Positions 50,771-59,442 of a stretch of 64,000 nt of DNA are shown here, in pieces. Every line of letters begins with the position of its first letter. Position 1 is the first letter of the stretch. The notes below the pieces were generated by a model. The model was given only the letters and a program-made list of their open reading frames with translations, had not been told where the DNA came from and made no database searches. Source of the stretch: Pseudomonas sp. ZH-FAD (lineage in GTDB: Bacteria; Pseudomonadota; Gammaproteobacteria; Pseudomonadales; Pseudomonadaceae); NCBI RefSeq assembly GCF_002803095.1, contig NZ_PGLR01000010.1, forward strand, positions 62,001-126,000. Reading direction: 5' to 3'. The translations under genes were made by a program, and so were the position numbers.

Positions 50771-51871
50771 TCAGGTGGTCGCCTCGGCGAGCGTCTCGCG
50801 CTTGCCCCATTTCCACTTCAGCCGGGGCCGGTAGAGGATCAGCACGTCGCAGGCCAGCAGGTAGAACAGCATCATTCCCTGGAACAACTGGGTGATCGCC
50901 TGCGGCAGGTTGAGGTTCATCTGCGCGTTCTCGCCGCCCAGGTAGAGCAGCGCCATCAGCAGGCTGGCGGCGACGATGCCGAGCGGATTGAGGCGGCCGA
51001 GAAAGGCCACGGTGATCGCCGCATAGCCGTAGCCAGGCGAGACCTGCGGCACCAGTTGGCCAATCGGCCCGGCCACTTCGCCGACGCCGGCCATGCCGGC
51101 CAGGGCGCCGCTGACCAGCAGGGCGAACCACACCAGGCGTTTCTCGCGAAAGCCGACGAAGCCGGCGGCGCGCTTGTCCAGGCCGAGTACCTTGATCTGG
51201 AAGCCGAGAAAGCTCTTGTGCAGCAGCACCCATACCGCGACCAATGCCAGCAGCGCCAGGTACAGGCCGCCATGCAGGCGACCGTCCTCGCTGACCAGCG
51301 GCAGGCGGCTGGCATCGCCGAACATGGCCGACTCGGGGAAGTTGAAACCGGCCGGGTCCTTCAGCGGGCCATGCACGAAGAACAGCAGCAGGTTCAGCGC
51401 GATGTAGTTGAGCATGATGCTGGTGAGGATTTCGTTGGCATTGAACTGCGTGCGCAGCCAGGCGGTGAGCCCGGCCCAGGCTGCGCCAGCGCAGGTGCCC
51501 GCGAGCACTACCCAGGCCAGCGCCCAGCGGCTGTCCCAGTCAATCAGTTGCAGCGCCATGGCGCTGCCGGCCAGGGCGCCGATCAGCAACTGGCCTTCGG
51601 CGCCGATGTTCCAGATGCGCGCCTGGTAGGCCACTGCCAGGCCCAGGGCGCAGAGCAGAATCGGCAACGCCTTGACCAGCAGTTCGGACACGCCGTACCA
51701 ATCGCTGACCGGGGCGATCAGCAGGGTGTGCAGGGTCTCCAGTGGGTCATGGCCGAGCAGGGTGAACAGCAGCATGCCGCTGAGCAGGGTCAGCACGGCG
51801 GCCAGCAGCGGCGACAGCCAGAGCATGGGGCGCGATTGCTGGCCGCGTGGTTCCAGGGATAACAGCATCAC
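50771..51871 (-). CDS. ABC transporter permease (nucleoside, YufP-like)
   Basis: A 366-residue permease with about ten membrane helices; WNIGAEGQLLIGALAGSAMAL and AWAGLTAWLRTQFNANEILT match the second permease class of nucleoside/BMP importers. It starts 8 bases after the stop of the ATPase gene on the same strand, so the ATPase and the permease are one transcript. Confidence 0.88.
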   Translation of the reverse strand: MMLLSLEPRGQQSRPMLWLSPLLAAVLTLLSGMLLFTLLGHDPLETLHTLLIAPVSDWYGVSELLVKALPILLCALGLAVAYQARIWNIGAEGQLLIGALAGSAMALQLIDWDSRWALAWVVLAGTCAGAAWAGLTAWLRTQFNANEILTSIMLNYIALNLLLFFVHGPLKDPAGFNFPESAMFGDASRLPLVSEDGRLHGGLYLALLALVAVWVLLHKSFLGFQIKVLGLDKRAAGFVGFREKRLVWFALLVSGALAGMAGVGEVAGPIGQLVPQVSPGYGYAAITVAFLGRLNPLGIVAASLLMALLYLGGENAQMNLNLPQAITQLFQGMMLFYLLACDVLILYRPRLKWKWGKRETLAEATT

Positions 51872-51879
51872 GGGCTCCG

Positions 51880-53427
51880 TCAGCAGGCCGCTGCAGCGGC
51901 GGGTTGATCGAATTCACCGGCCATCCAGCGGCCGACTTCCACGGTATTGACCTGCGCGGTGTCGGTCAGCGGCGACAGGCGCCCGCTGCACAGCGCGCCG
52001 ATGCGGTCGCTGATCTGGAACAGCTCGTCGAGGTCTTCGGAGATCACCAGGATCGCCGCGCCGGCATCGCGCAGGGCGATCAGCGCGCGGTGGATGGCGG
52101 CGGCGGCGCCGACGTCCACGCCCCAGGTCGGGTGCGCGGCCACCAGCAGTTTCGGGTTCTGCAGAATCTCGCGGCCAAGGATGAATTTCTGCAGATTGCC
52201 GCCGGACAGACTGCGCGCCGCCGTGTCGGCATCCGGCGTCTTCACCGCGAAGCGGCGGATGATCTCCTCAGCCAGCGCACGTACCTTGCCGCGCTGCACC
52301 AGGCCGCCCTTGACCAGTCCCTGACCGAAGGCAGTGAGCAGGGCGTTGTCCACCAGGCTCATCTCCGGCACGGCGCCATGGCCGAGGCGTTCGGCGGGGA
52401 CGAAGGCCAGGCCCAGCCCGCGCCGTGCATCGGGGTGCAGATTGGCCACCGGCGTGGTATCGATGCTGACCCGCTCGCGTTCGCCACGCGGTAGGCGGGT
52501 TTCGCCGCTGAGCAGGGCGAGCAATTCGTCCTGGCCATTGCCGGCCACTCCAGCGATGCCGACGATCTCGCCGCTGCGCACCTCCAGGCGAAGGTGTTCG
52601 AGCGAGCAGCCGAACGGATCGGGGTTGTGCCAACTGAGGTCATCTACACGCAGCCGTGGCAGGCCGCCGCTGACTTTCGGGTAGCTGCTTTCCAGCCCCT
52701 CGGCATCGCCGACCATCAGGCGCGCCAGCTCCAGATCGCTGCACTCGGCCGGCACGCAATGGCCGGACACGCGCCCGCCTCGCAGTACCGTGGCGCTCTG
52801 GCACAGCGCGCGCACCTCGCCGAGCTTGTGGCTGATAAAGAGGATGCTGCAGCCCTCGGCGGCCAGCCGGCGCAGGGTGACGAACAGTTCGTCGGCCTCC
52901 TGCGGGGTGAGCACCGAGGTGGGTTCGTCGAGAATCAGCAGTTGGATGTCCTGCATCAGGCAACGGACGATTTCCACCCGCTGGCGCTCACCGATGGACA
53001 GGCTATGCACCAGGCGCGTCGGCTCCAAGGCTATGCCGTAGCGCTGCGACACCTCGCGAATTTTCGGCTCCAGTTGCTTCGGTGTACCGGCGCCCGCGCC
53101 CATGGCCAGGGCGATGTTCTCGGCCACGCTCAGGGTCTCGAACAAGGAGAAATGCTGGAACACCATGCCGATGCCCAGGCCGCGCGCCATGGCCGGATCG
53201 CGCATCTTCAAGGCCTGGCCCTGCCAGCGAATCTCGCCGCTGCTGGGCTGAGTGACGCCGTAGATGATCTTCATCAGCGTGCTCTTGCCGGCACCGTTCT
53301 CGCCGAGCAGGGCGCGGATCTCACCGGGGGCGATGGTCAGGTCGATACGGTCGTTGGCCAGGCAGCCGGGGTATTGCTTGCTGATGGCTGTCAGCTGCAG
53401 GCGTGGGGAAGCGGGTGGGGCGGACAT
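51880..53427 (-). CDS. ABC transporter ATPase, two domains (nucleoside importer)
   Basis: A 515-residue ATPase with two ABC domains. Domain 1 has Walker A in LLGENGAGKSTLMKII, signature LSIGERQRVEI and Walker B LLILDEPTSVLTP; domain 2 has signature LSGGNLQKFILG with the Walker A replaced by VAGNGQDELLA (no lysine), typical for the sugar/nucleoside type. It energises the two permeases. It is the first gene of the ATPase-permease-permease run. Confidence 0.92.
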   Translation of the reverse strand: MSAPPASPRLQLTAISKQYPGCLANDRIDLTIAPGEIRALLGENGAGKSTLMKIIYGVTQPSSGEIRWQGQALKMRDPAMARGLGIGMVFQHFSLFETLSVAENIALAMGAGAGTPKQLEPKIREVSQRYGIALEPTRLVHSLSIGERQRVEIVRCLMQDIQLLILDEPTSVLTPQEADELFVTLRRLAAEGCSILFISHKLGEVRALCQSATVLRGGRVSGHCVPAECSDLELARLMVGDAEGLESSYPKVSGGLPRLRVDDLSWHNPDPFGCSLEHLRLEVRSGEIVGIAGVAGNGQDELLALLSGETRLPRGERERVSIDTTPVANLHPDARRGLGLAFVPAERLGHGAVPEMSLVDNALLTAFGQGLVKGGLVQRGKVRALAEEIIRRFAVKTPDADTAARSLSGGNLQKFILGREILQNPKLLVAAHPTWGVDVGAAAAIHRALIALRDAGAAILVISEDLDELFQISDRIGALCSGRLSPLTDTAQVNTVEVGRWMAGEFDQPAAAAAC

Positions 53428-53589
53428 GGGAAGCGCTCATGAACATGACTGAGCGGGGCTAAAGCAAAAACTTGGCCAGTGAGTCAGAAAATCAATTTTA
53501 TGGGCTCTCGCCTATGGCCGAGCGCACTGCAATGCCTGCCATTGGTGCGCGTCTCTCCGTGTGCTGCGCACAATGCACCGTATTCGCGC

Positions 53590-53653
53590 GTGCGCGGCTA
53601 AAGCCCCTCCCACAAAAGCAGTACCCACCTGTGGGAGGGGCTTTAGCCGCGAC
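53590..53653. repeat. REP pair plus CCGGAT half-unit
   Basis: GCGCGGCTAAAGCCCCTCCC (about 53591-53612) faces GTGGGAGGGGCTTTAGCCGC (53631-53653), followed at 53655 by half of the CCCGGATGTAATCCGGG family. The 314-base stretch 53428-53742 between the ATPase and the SDR genes holds only this and no gene that I can support. Confidence 0.8.
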
Positions 53654-53742
53654 CGTTGCCCGGATGTAATCCGGGGGGCACCAGAAATCACTGCTTGCGG
53701 CTACCAGGGCTAGCTTCTGCGAGCAGCCCGGTTTGAGCGTTT

Positions 53743-54429
53743 TTACCAGGGCAAAGGATTGCCCTCATAGTCCTGATAACTCAGGCCTGGCCGGCCGACG
53801 GCAGCGCTGACCTGTTCGACCATGCCCTTGCAACTGCTGTCGATATCCAGCGGGGCGTCGGCGCCACCCATGTCGGTGCGTACCCAGCCCGGATGCATCA
53901 GCACTACGCCGAGTTTTGGGTTGTCCTGAGTGCGCACGAAGCACTGTACGAGGTGGTTGAGTGCGGCCTTGCTGGCGCCATATAGCGGCATGCCCAGGCC
54001 GGCACCCGCCTCGATGCTGCCGAGGATCGAGCTCATGAACACGATCAGCCCGTGCTCGGCGGCCAGGTTCGGCAGCAGGCGCTCGGCCACGCGCAGCGGG
54101 GCGACGGCGTTGGTCAGGAACAGCTGACCCATTTCCTCGGCGCTGGCCTGTGCAGTGCTGTGGTGCTCGGGGCCGGCGACCCCGGCGTTGACGAAGATGA
54201 CGTCGAACTGCTGATCATTCAGGCGGCCAGCCAACTGCTCGAGGCTGTCCGGATCAGTCATCTCCAGTTGTTCCACGCGCACGCCGGGCAGTGCCTGCAG
54301 CGGCGCTTGTTGCGCGGCGCTGCGCACGGTGGCGGTCACGGCCCAGTCCTGGGCGGCGAATTCACCGGCCAGACCAAGGCCGAGGCCACGTGAGGCACCG
54401 ATGATCAGGATGGATCGGGGGGCAGTCAT
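53743..54429 (-). CDS. SDR family protein (CsgA/sepiapterin-like)
   Basis: A 228-residue SDR. The cofactor motif is GASRGLGLGLA, the NAG-type loop is FVNAGVAGPE, and the YxxxK pair is in PLYGASKAAL. It resembles the SDRs that include sepiapterin reductase-like and CsgA-type proteins, with no predicted substrate. Start 54429 follows GGAG with good spacing, and lies 12 bases inside a longer in-frame ATG that lacks a ribosome site. Confidence 0.85.
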   Translation of the reverse strand: MTAPRSILIIGASRGLGLGLAGEFAAQDWAVTATVRSAAQQAPLQALPGVRVEQLEMTDPDSLEQLAGRLNDQQFDVIFVNAGVAGPEHHSTAQASAEEMGQLFLTNAVAPLRVAERLLPNLAAEHGLIVFMSSILGSIEAGAGLGMPLYGASKAALNHLVQCFVRTQDNPKLGVVLMHPGWVRTDMGGADAPLDIDSSCKGMVEQVSAAVGRPGLSYQDYEGNPLPW

Positions 54430-54507
54430 GTCAGGCTCCATGGCGGATGAGAAAGAAGATCAGCATAGCGAATGCCGATCCGATAAGCCCGGCACGGCAA
54501 GCCCCTG

Positions 54508-54800
54508 TAGGAGCCCCGCCTTGGGGCGTAATGCTGTTCACTTAGGAAACGGTCGAGCTCGATCAGTCCCCTCGCCCCTCCGGGGAGAGGGTTAGGGCGG
54601 GCCACGTTCGGCGAGGGGGAAACTGGCAGTTTTGCGGTGTTTTCTGCCCTCTCCCCCAGCCCCTCTCCACTAGGCGTGCCCCCAATAAATGGGAGAGGGG
54701 AGCCAAACGTGTGCAACCTTAAGTGAACAGCATCATGCCCCGGGGCGAAGCTTTTCGAGTGCGTCCAGTCACGATTCGCGGCGGGGCGCCGCTCCTACAT
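54508..54800. repeat. Nested inverted repeats (about 290 bp)
   Basis: Outer arms GTAGGAGCCCCGCC (54508-54521) and GGCGGGGCGCCGCTCCTAC (54782-54800). Inside, ATGCTGTTCACTTA (54531-54544) and TAAGTGAACAGCAT (54720-54733) are a perfect dyad framing a purine-rich CCCTCTCC stretch. The layout looks like one element inserted in another. The 384-base space 54430-54813 has no gene. Confidence 0.6.
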
Positions 54801-54813
54801 TTTTGCTGCAGTG

Positions 54814-55380
54814 TTATTCCGTCAACCAGGCGCCCTGGCTGCGGCCGTGGCCGGTGTCGCGGTCGTAACGGCGTTCATGTTCGACATGCCGTTGCAGCAC
54901 GGCATTGGCGCGCCGGTTGGCCTGCTGTTGCAGCTCGGTGCAACTGGGGTATTCAGGTGTCGCCAGCAGCGCTGCGTCGATCTCGGCGGCCGCCGCCTGG
55001 CCTATGCGGTAATGGCCCAGCTCATGCTCGCGCAGTGCGCCCAGATACTGTTCGAAACGCTGGCGCTGCTGTGCGTCGCCGCCACCGAGGCGGGGTAGGG
55101 TGATGGTGGCGCTCAACCGGGTGCGGGTGAGGTCGATCTGGCAGCGACCGTCGCGTTGTTCGCGCCACCAGAAGTTCCATTGCACCTGCCAGCGTGTGTA
55201 GGCGTGGTAGATCTGGCCGTTCTGGCGAATCGGCGAGGCCTGGTTGATGGCGCGGCTGAGGGACTCTCCGGACGCTACCTGCAGGTCGTAGTACTGTTCC
55301 TGCAAGCGCTCCTGCACTTCGGCGTGGGCCGTCAGGGCGAGCCACAGCAGCGGCAGCAGGGCTACGGTCGTTAGCTTCAT
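54814..55380 (-). CDS. DUF922 putative secreted metalloprotease
   Basis: A 188-residue protein with a signal peptide (cleavage about 20, ALTAHAE). The zinc-binding HExxH is present as REHELGHYRIG. DUF922 proteins have this motif and are taken to be secreted Zn-dependent proteases, but no substrate is known. Start 55380 is chosen for the signal peptide. It overlaps the YigZ-like gene by four bases (55377-55380), so both are coupled. Confidence 0.82.
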   Translation of the reverse strand: MKLTTVALLPLLWLALTAHAEVQERLQEQYYDLQVASGESLSRAINQASPIRQNGQIYHAYTRWQVQWNFWWREQRDGRCQIDLTRTRLSATITLPRLGGGDAQQRQRFEQYLGALREHELGHYRIGQAAAAEIDAALLATPEYPSCTELQQQANRRANAVLQRHVEHERRYDRDTGHGRSQGAWLTE

Positions 55381-55961
55381 GGCGCTTTCAGGCTCTCGCG
55401 GCCACGGCTGATATCGCCAAGAAGGCGATCCAGCGCCGCGCGTTCGTCCGGTGCCACGGCCAAGTGCAGACGCGCGCCGGTAGCATCGTAATCCTCGCTT
55501 TCGATCAGGCTGTCGAACTCGTTCAGACGCGCCTTGAACAGCGGCAGTTCGGCGAACTGCAAATGACAGGTGAAGGGCTGCCGCAGCACTAGCTCGCGCC
55601 GCTCGCCGGCTTGCAGGCACTTGGCTGCGCTACCGCCGTAGGCGCGGGCCAGGCCGCCGGTGCCGAGCTGAATGCCGCCGTACCAGCGAATCACCAGTAC
55701 CACCACCTGATCGCAGTCCTGCCCTTCGATGGCGGCGAGTATCGGCCTGCCAGCCGTGCCGCCCGGTTCGCCGTCGTCGTTGAAGCGGTACTGGTTGCCG
55801 ACCTTCCACGCCCAGCAGTTGTGCGAGGCAGCCAGATCGCTGTGGCTATCGATGAAGGTTTGCGCCTCGGCCGCGCTGGCAATCGGCGCGGCGAGGGCAA
55901 TGAAGCGGCTCTTGCGAATCTCCTCGCGGTATTCGCAAGGGCCGAGCAGGGTGAACGCCAT
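55377..55961 (-). CDS. YigZ/IMPACT family protein
   Basis: A 194-residue protein of the YigZ/IMPACT family. The N-terminal domain has EEIRKSRFIALAAPI and the conserved DDGEPGGTAGRPILAAI, RWYGGIQLGTGGLARAYG. The C-terminal ferredoxin-like domain is RLNEFDSLI onwards. The family in E. coli and yeast affects translation or is a ribosome-associated stress factor. It begins on the last base of the TetR stop (55961). Confidence 0.88.
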   Translation of the reverse strand: MAFTLLGPCEYREEIRKSRFIALAAPIASAAEAQTFIDSHSDLAASHNCWAWKVGNQYRFNDDGEPGGTAGRPILAAIEGQDCDQVVVLVIRWYGGIQLGTGGLARAYGGSAAKCLQAGERRELVLRQPFTCHLQFAELPLFKARLNEFDSLIESEDYDATGARLHLAVAPDERAALDRLLGDISRGRESLKAP

Positions 55962-56623
55962 CAGGCTTTGGCAGCAGGCGTCAGGCCGCAGCCCTTGAGG
56001 ATGATCTGCACCAGTTGATCGGAGGCTTGCTCGAAGTCCTGTTTGGTCAGGCGCGAGCTCTGCTTCACGCGGCAGATCTGCGAGGCGAAGTCGGCGTAGT
56101 GCTGGGTGCTGCTCCACAGCAGGAAGATCAGGTGGATCGGGTCGACCGGGTCCATCTTGCCGGCGGCGATCCAGCCTTCGAACACGGCAGCACGGCCACG
56201 GAACCAGTCCAGGTAGTTCTGGTTGAAGTACTGCGACAGGCAGTCGCCACCGCTGATCACTTCCATGGCGAAGATGCGCGAAGCCTTCGGCTGGCGCCGG
56301 GAGAATTCCATCTTGGCGCGGATGTAACGCTCCAGCGCTTCGGCCGGGTCGTCATCGACGCTCAGATTATTGAAGGTGCTGTCCCACAGTTCGAGGATGT
56401 TGCTCAGAACTGCCAGGTACAGCCCCAGCTTGTTGTTGAAGTAGTAGTGCAGGTTGGCCTTGGGCAGGCCGACGTTCTGCGCGATGGTATTCATGCTGGT
56501 GCCCTTGAAGCCGTGCCGGGCGAATTCTTCCTCGGCAGCCTTGATGATGGCTTCTTCGTTCTTCTGGCGAATGCGCCCGGCGGGCTTGTCGTTGGCGCTG
56601 TGGGCGGGGACTTCGAAGGTCAT
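55961..56623 (-). CDS. TetR family regulator (RutR-like)
   Basis: A 220-residue TetR protein. The HTH is FKGTSMNTIAQNVGLPKANL followed by HYYFNNKLGLYLAVL. The C-domain (MEVISGGDCLSQYFNQN, FLLWSSTQHYADFA) is of the YcdC/RutR type, regulators of pyrimidine and purine use in Enterobacteria and Pseudomonas. It is 160 bases from the stop of the NCS2 permease on the same strand; it may control the nucleobase permease and the purine genes. The start at 56623 is preferred because the 40-residue extension is not TetR-like. Confidence 0.85.
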   Translation of the reverse strand: MTFEVPAHSANDKPAGRIRQKNEEAIIKAAEEEFARHGFKGTSMNTIAQNVGLPKANLHYYFNNKLGLYLAVLSNILELWDSTFNNLSVDDDPAEALERYIRAKMEFSRRQPKASRIFAMEVISGGDCLSQYFNQNYLDWFRGRAAVFEGWIAAGKMDPVDPIHLIFLLWSSTQHYADFASQICRVKQSSRLTKQDFEQASDQLVQIILKGCGLTPAAKA

Positions 56624-56783
56624 GGGGCGATTCCGGGCTGGTCTTGGGGCAGAGCGTTTGCACTGATACCCCAGCGCCGCCTGGGTGACAAGCGCAAGTC
56701 GCGGAAAAATGGCAGGAAATACCCTCACACCGGGCTTGTGCACCAGGTTTGTGCGCGGGCCGGCCCCCGTGCACCTGGACGCC

Positions 56784-58160
56784 TCAGGTTTCCCGCTCTT
56801 GTCCAGCCGTGCTCGCGCTGGCTGATTCCAGCGGCAACAGCAGGTTCATCAGGATGGCCGTCAGGCCGCCGCTGGTGATTGCCGAACCGAATACGTTCTG
56901 CACCAGTGTGGGCATCTGGCTCAGCAGGTCCGGCTGACTGGAAACGCCGAGGCCGATGCCGAAACTGGTGGCCATGATCAGCAGGCTGCGCCGGTCCAGT
57001 GGCGCCTGGGCGAGAATGCGAATGCCGGCGGCGGCGACCGTGCCGAACATCACCAGGGTAGCGCCGCCCAGCACCGGCTTGGGAATCTGCTGGAGGATGG
57101 CGCCGAGCACCGGGAACAGACCGAGGATCAGCAAAATGGCGCCGATGTAGTAACCGACATGGCGGCTGGCCACGCCAGAGAGCTGGATCACCCCGTTGTT
57201 CTGGCTGAAGGTGGTGTTGGGAAAGGTGTTGAAAACGGCGGCGATCAGCGAGCTGACGCCATCGCCGAACACCCCGCCCTTGATACGTTGCAGGTACTGC
57301 GGGCCGTTGATCGGCTGTTTCGAGATCATGCAGTTGGCGGTCAGGTCGCCGGTGGTTTCGATGGCGGTGATCAGGTAGATCAGCGCTACCGGGACGAAGG
57401 CCATCCAGTCGAAGTCGAAACCGTAGCGAAACGGGATCGGCAGGCTCACCAGCGGCAGTTCGGGCAATGCCTTGGGCACCAGCACACCGCTGAACCAGGC
57501 AGCCAGTGAGCCCACCACTAGGCCGATGACGATCGCCGACAGGCGTAGCCAGGGATTGCTCAGGCGGTTGAGCACGATGATGGTCAGCAGCACCAGGGCG
57601 CCCAGAGCCAGGTTGATCGGCGCGCCGAAGTTCTCCGCCTTGGCGCCGCCGCCGACATCGGTGATGCCCACCTTGATCAGGCTGACGCCGATGATGGTTA
57701 TGACGATACCGGTTACCAGCGGCGTGATGACGCGTTGTAGACGACCGATGAAGCGGCTCAGCACCATCTCGATGAAGGCGCCGAAGAAGCACACGCCGAA
57801 GATCATCGCCAGGATGTCGTCCGGGCTACCGCCGCGTGCCTTGACCATCAAGCCTGCCGCCAGCACGGCGCTGAGGAAGGCGAAGCTGGTGCCCTGCACG
57901 CAGATCATCCCGGCGCCGATGCCGAACGGGCGGCGCGCCTGGATCAGGGTGCCGACGCCGGACACCATCAGACCCATACTGATCAGGTAGGGCAACTGTT
58001 CGTGCAGACCGAGCACGCCGCCGATGATCAGGGTGGGGGTGACGATGCCGACGAAGCAGGCCAGTACATGCTGCAGCGCGGCGAAGAAGGCTGGCAGCGG
58101 CGCAGGGCAGTCGTTTAGGCCGTAGAGCAGTTCGGACGATGTCGGTGATTCGGTGGTCAT
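56784..58160 (-). CDS. NCS2 nucleobase:cation symporter (xanthine/uracil permease)
   Basis: A 458-residue membrane protein of the NCS2 (UraA/XanQ) family, with about 14 helices. The motif regions QHVLACFVGIVTPTLIIGG at the N-terminus and the central FLSAVLAAGLMVKARGG, GVVSS-type VFGDGVSSLIAAVFNTFPNTTFSQNNGVIQLSG (partly shown by ends) identify it. It takes up purines or pyrimidines with protons. With the purine deaminases nearby it is likely for xanthine, hypoxanthine or uric acid. The start at 58160 is preferred on length. Confidence 0.88.
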   Translation of the reverse strand: MTTESPTSSELLYGLNDCPAPLPAFFAALQHVLACFVGIVTPTLIIGGVLGLHEQLPYLISMGLMVSGVGTLIQARRPFGIGAGMICVQGTSFAFLSAVLAAGLMVKARGGSPDDILAMIFGVCFFGAFIEMVLSRFIGRLQRVITPLVTGIVITIIGVSLIKVGITDVGGGAKAENFGAPINLALGALVLLTIIVLNRLSNPWLRLSAIVIGLVVGSLAAWFSGVLVPKALPELPLVSLPIPFRYGFDFDWMAFVPVALIYLITAIETTGDLTANCMISKQPINGPQYLQRIKGGVFGDGVSSLIAAVFNTFPNTTFSQNNGVIQLSGVASRHVGYYIGAILLILGLFPVLGAILQQIPKPVLGGATLVMFGTVAAAGIRILAQAPLDRRSLLIMATSFGIGLGVSSQPDLLSQMPTLVQNVFGSAITSGGLTAILMNLLLPLESASASTAGQERET

Positions 58161-58346
58161 GACGAGTTCTCGCAGCAGAGGGCGCTCGCCCTTATGCAAG
58201 AAGCTGTCCATGTGATCAGTTTTTTGAAGTTCTGCGCAGCAGCATGCTTTTCATGGGGTACAGATACCTGATCTGCTCGCATCCGGCGGTCTTGTCATGT
58301 TCGCAATGCACCGCGCTGGCTCGGCATGCGCGGCCGTGGTGCGGGC

Positions 58347-59264
58347 TCAGACTTCGGCCAGGGCATCGAGAAAACTCTCCAGCACCAGATGCGCGCGGCG
58401 GCCCTTTCGCGTCACCGCTGCCAGGTTGATGTCGTAGTAGCGAGTGGACGCCTTGAGCGCGCGCAGGCGACCTTGCTGCACCCAGGCCTGGGCGTAGTGG
58501 TCGGGCAGGTAGCCGATATAGCGCCCGGTGAGGATGAGAAAGGCCATGCCTTCGCGGTCCGAGGCGCTGGCCGTGCAATTGAGCGCCTGGTAATGGCTCT
58601 GCACCTCGGGCGGCACGCGAAAGGTCGGGGCGATGGCCTCCTGGGCGTTGAGTCTTTCGTCCTCGAGCTGCAGATCATCGACGTAGAACAGCGGGTGGCC
58701 GACCGCGCAGTAGAGCAGCGAGCGCTCGTCGTACAGCGCCTGGTATTCCAGACCGGAGAGGGCGCCGACCTGCGGCACCACGCCGATATGCAGGCGACCG
58801 TCGAGCACGCCCTGTTCCACTTCCGACGGTGGCGTCATGCGGATGTGGATGCGCACGTCCGGCCCCTGCACCTTGAGGCGCGCCAGGGCATTGGTGATGC
58901 GCATGTGCGGGATGGTCACCAGGTTGTCGGTCAGGCCGATGTTCAGTTCGCCGCGCAGGTGCTGGTGCAGGCCGTTGACCTCGGTGCGAAAGCTCTCCAG
59001 CGCCGCCAGCAGTTGCAGGGTGCTCTGGTACACCTCACGGCCTTCCTCGGTCAGGGCGAAGCCGGCGCGGCCACGCTGACACAGGCGCAAGCCGAGGCGT
59101 TGTTCGAGGTCGCTCATCTGCTGGCTGATGGCCGAGCGGCCGATACCCAATGCGCTTTCCGCGGCGGAAAAACCGCCGCATTCCACCACGCTGCGAAACA
59201 GCTTGAGCAGACGGATTTCAAAGTCGCTGACCTGGGCCAGCGGATCGGGACGGCGGCTGCTCAT
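58347..59264 (-). CDS. bauR: LysR regulator BauR-like
   Basis: A 305-residue LysR protein divergent from bauA. The HTH is GGFSAAESALGIGRSAISQQ (about 30-49), and the effector domain starts near LRGELNIGLTDNLVTI. In P. aeruginosa the LysR gene next to bauA is the activator bauR for beta-alanine catabolism; position and orientation here match. The 178-base intergenic region carries a REP pair near bauA and TTTAGTAAG-type dyad near bauR, so its binding site may lie there. Confidence 0.82.
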   Translation of the reverse strand: MSSRRPDPLAQVSDFEIRLLKLFRSVVECGGFSAAESALGIGRSAISQQMSDLEQRLGLRLCQRGRAGFALTEEGREVYQSTLQLLAALESFRTEVNGLHQHLRGELNIGLTDNLVTIPHMRITNALARLKVQGPDVRIHIRMTPPSEVEQGVLDGRLHIGVVPQVGALSGLEYQALYDERSLLYCAVGHPLFYVDDLQLEDERLNAQEAIAPTFRVPPEVQSHYQALNCTASASDREGMAFLILTGRYIGYLPDHYAQAWVQQGRLRALKASTRYYDINLAAVTRKGRRAHLVLESFLDALAEV

Positions 59265-59358
59265 TTGTTTAGTAAGCCTTGAACTGAAGATAAGAAGAGT
59301 GCTGTTTTACTGACTCTATGCCCGTGGCACCTTTGCTGGCAACTGATTCAATTCCCTT

Positions 59359-59415
59359 GTAGGAGTGGCTTCAGCCGCGACAGCTGTCGATCTTCGCGGC
59401 TAAAGCCCCTCCCAC
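59359..59415. repeat. REP pair in the bauR-bauA promoter region
   Basis: GTAGGAGTGGCTTCAGCCGC (59359-59381) and TCGCGGCTAAAGCCCCTCCC (59394-59415) form a diverged dyad 28 bases upstream of the bauA start. A REP so close to a start codon may affect transcription or mRNA structure. Confidence 0.8.
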
Positions 59416-59442
59416 GACACCGTCGAGTGCGAGGCTCCTCCA

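Noticed and set aside
53472..53669. 65-codon frame downstream of the ABC ATPase
   Set aside because: Its C-terminal part comes from the REP sequence and similar peptides appear at many REPs; no ribosome site.
56735..56780. GTGCACC-containing repeats between the NCS2 gene and TetR gene as an operator
   Set aside because: The pieces are nearly direct rather than inverted repeats and no clear dyad centre fits a TetR site, so I did not list it.
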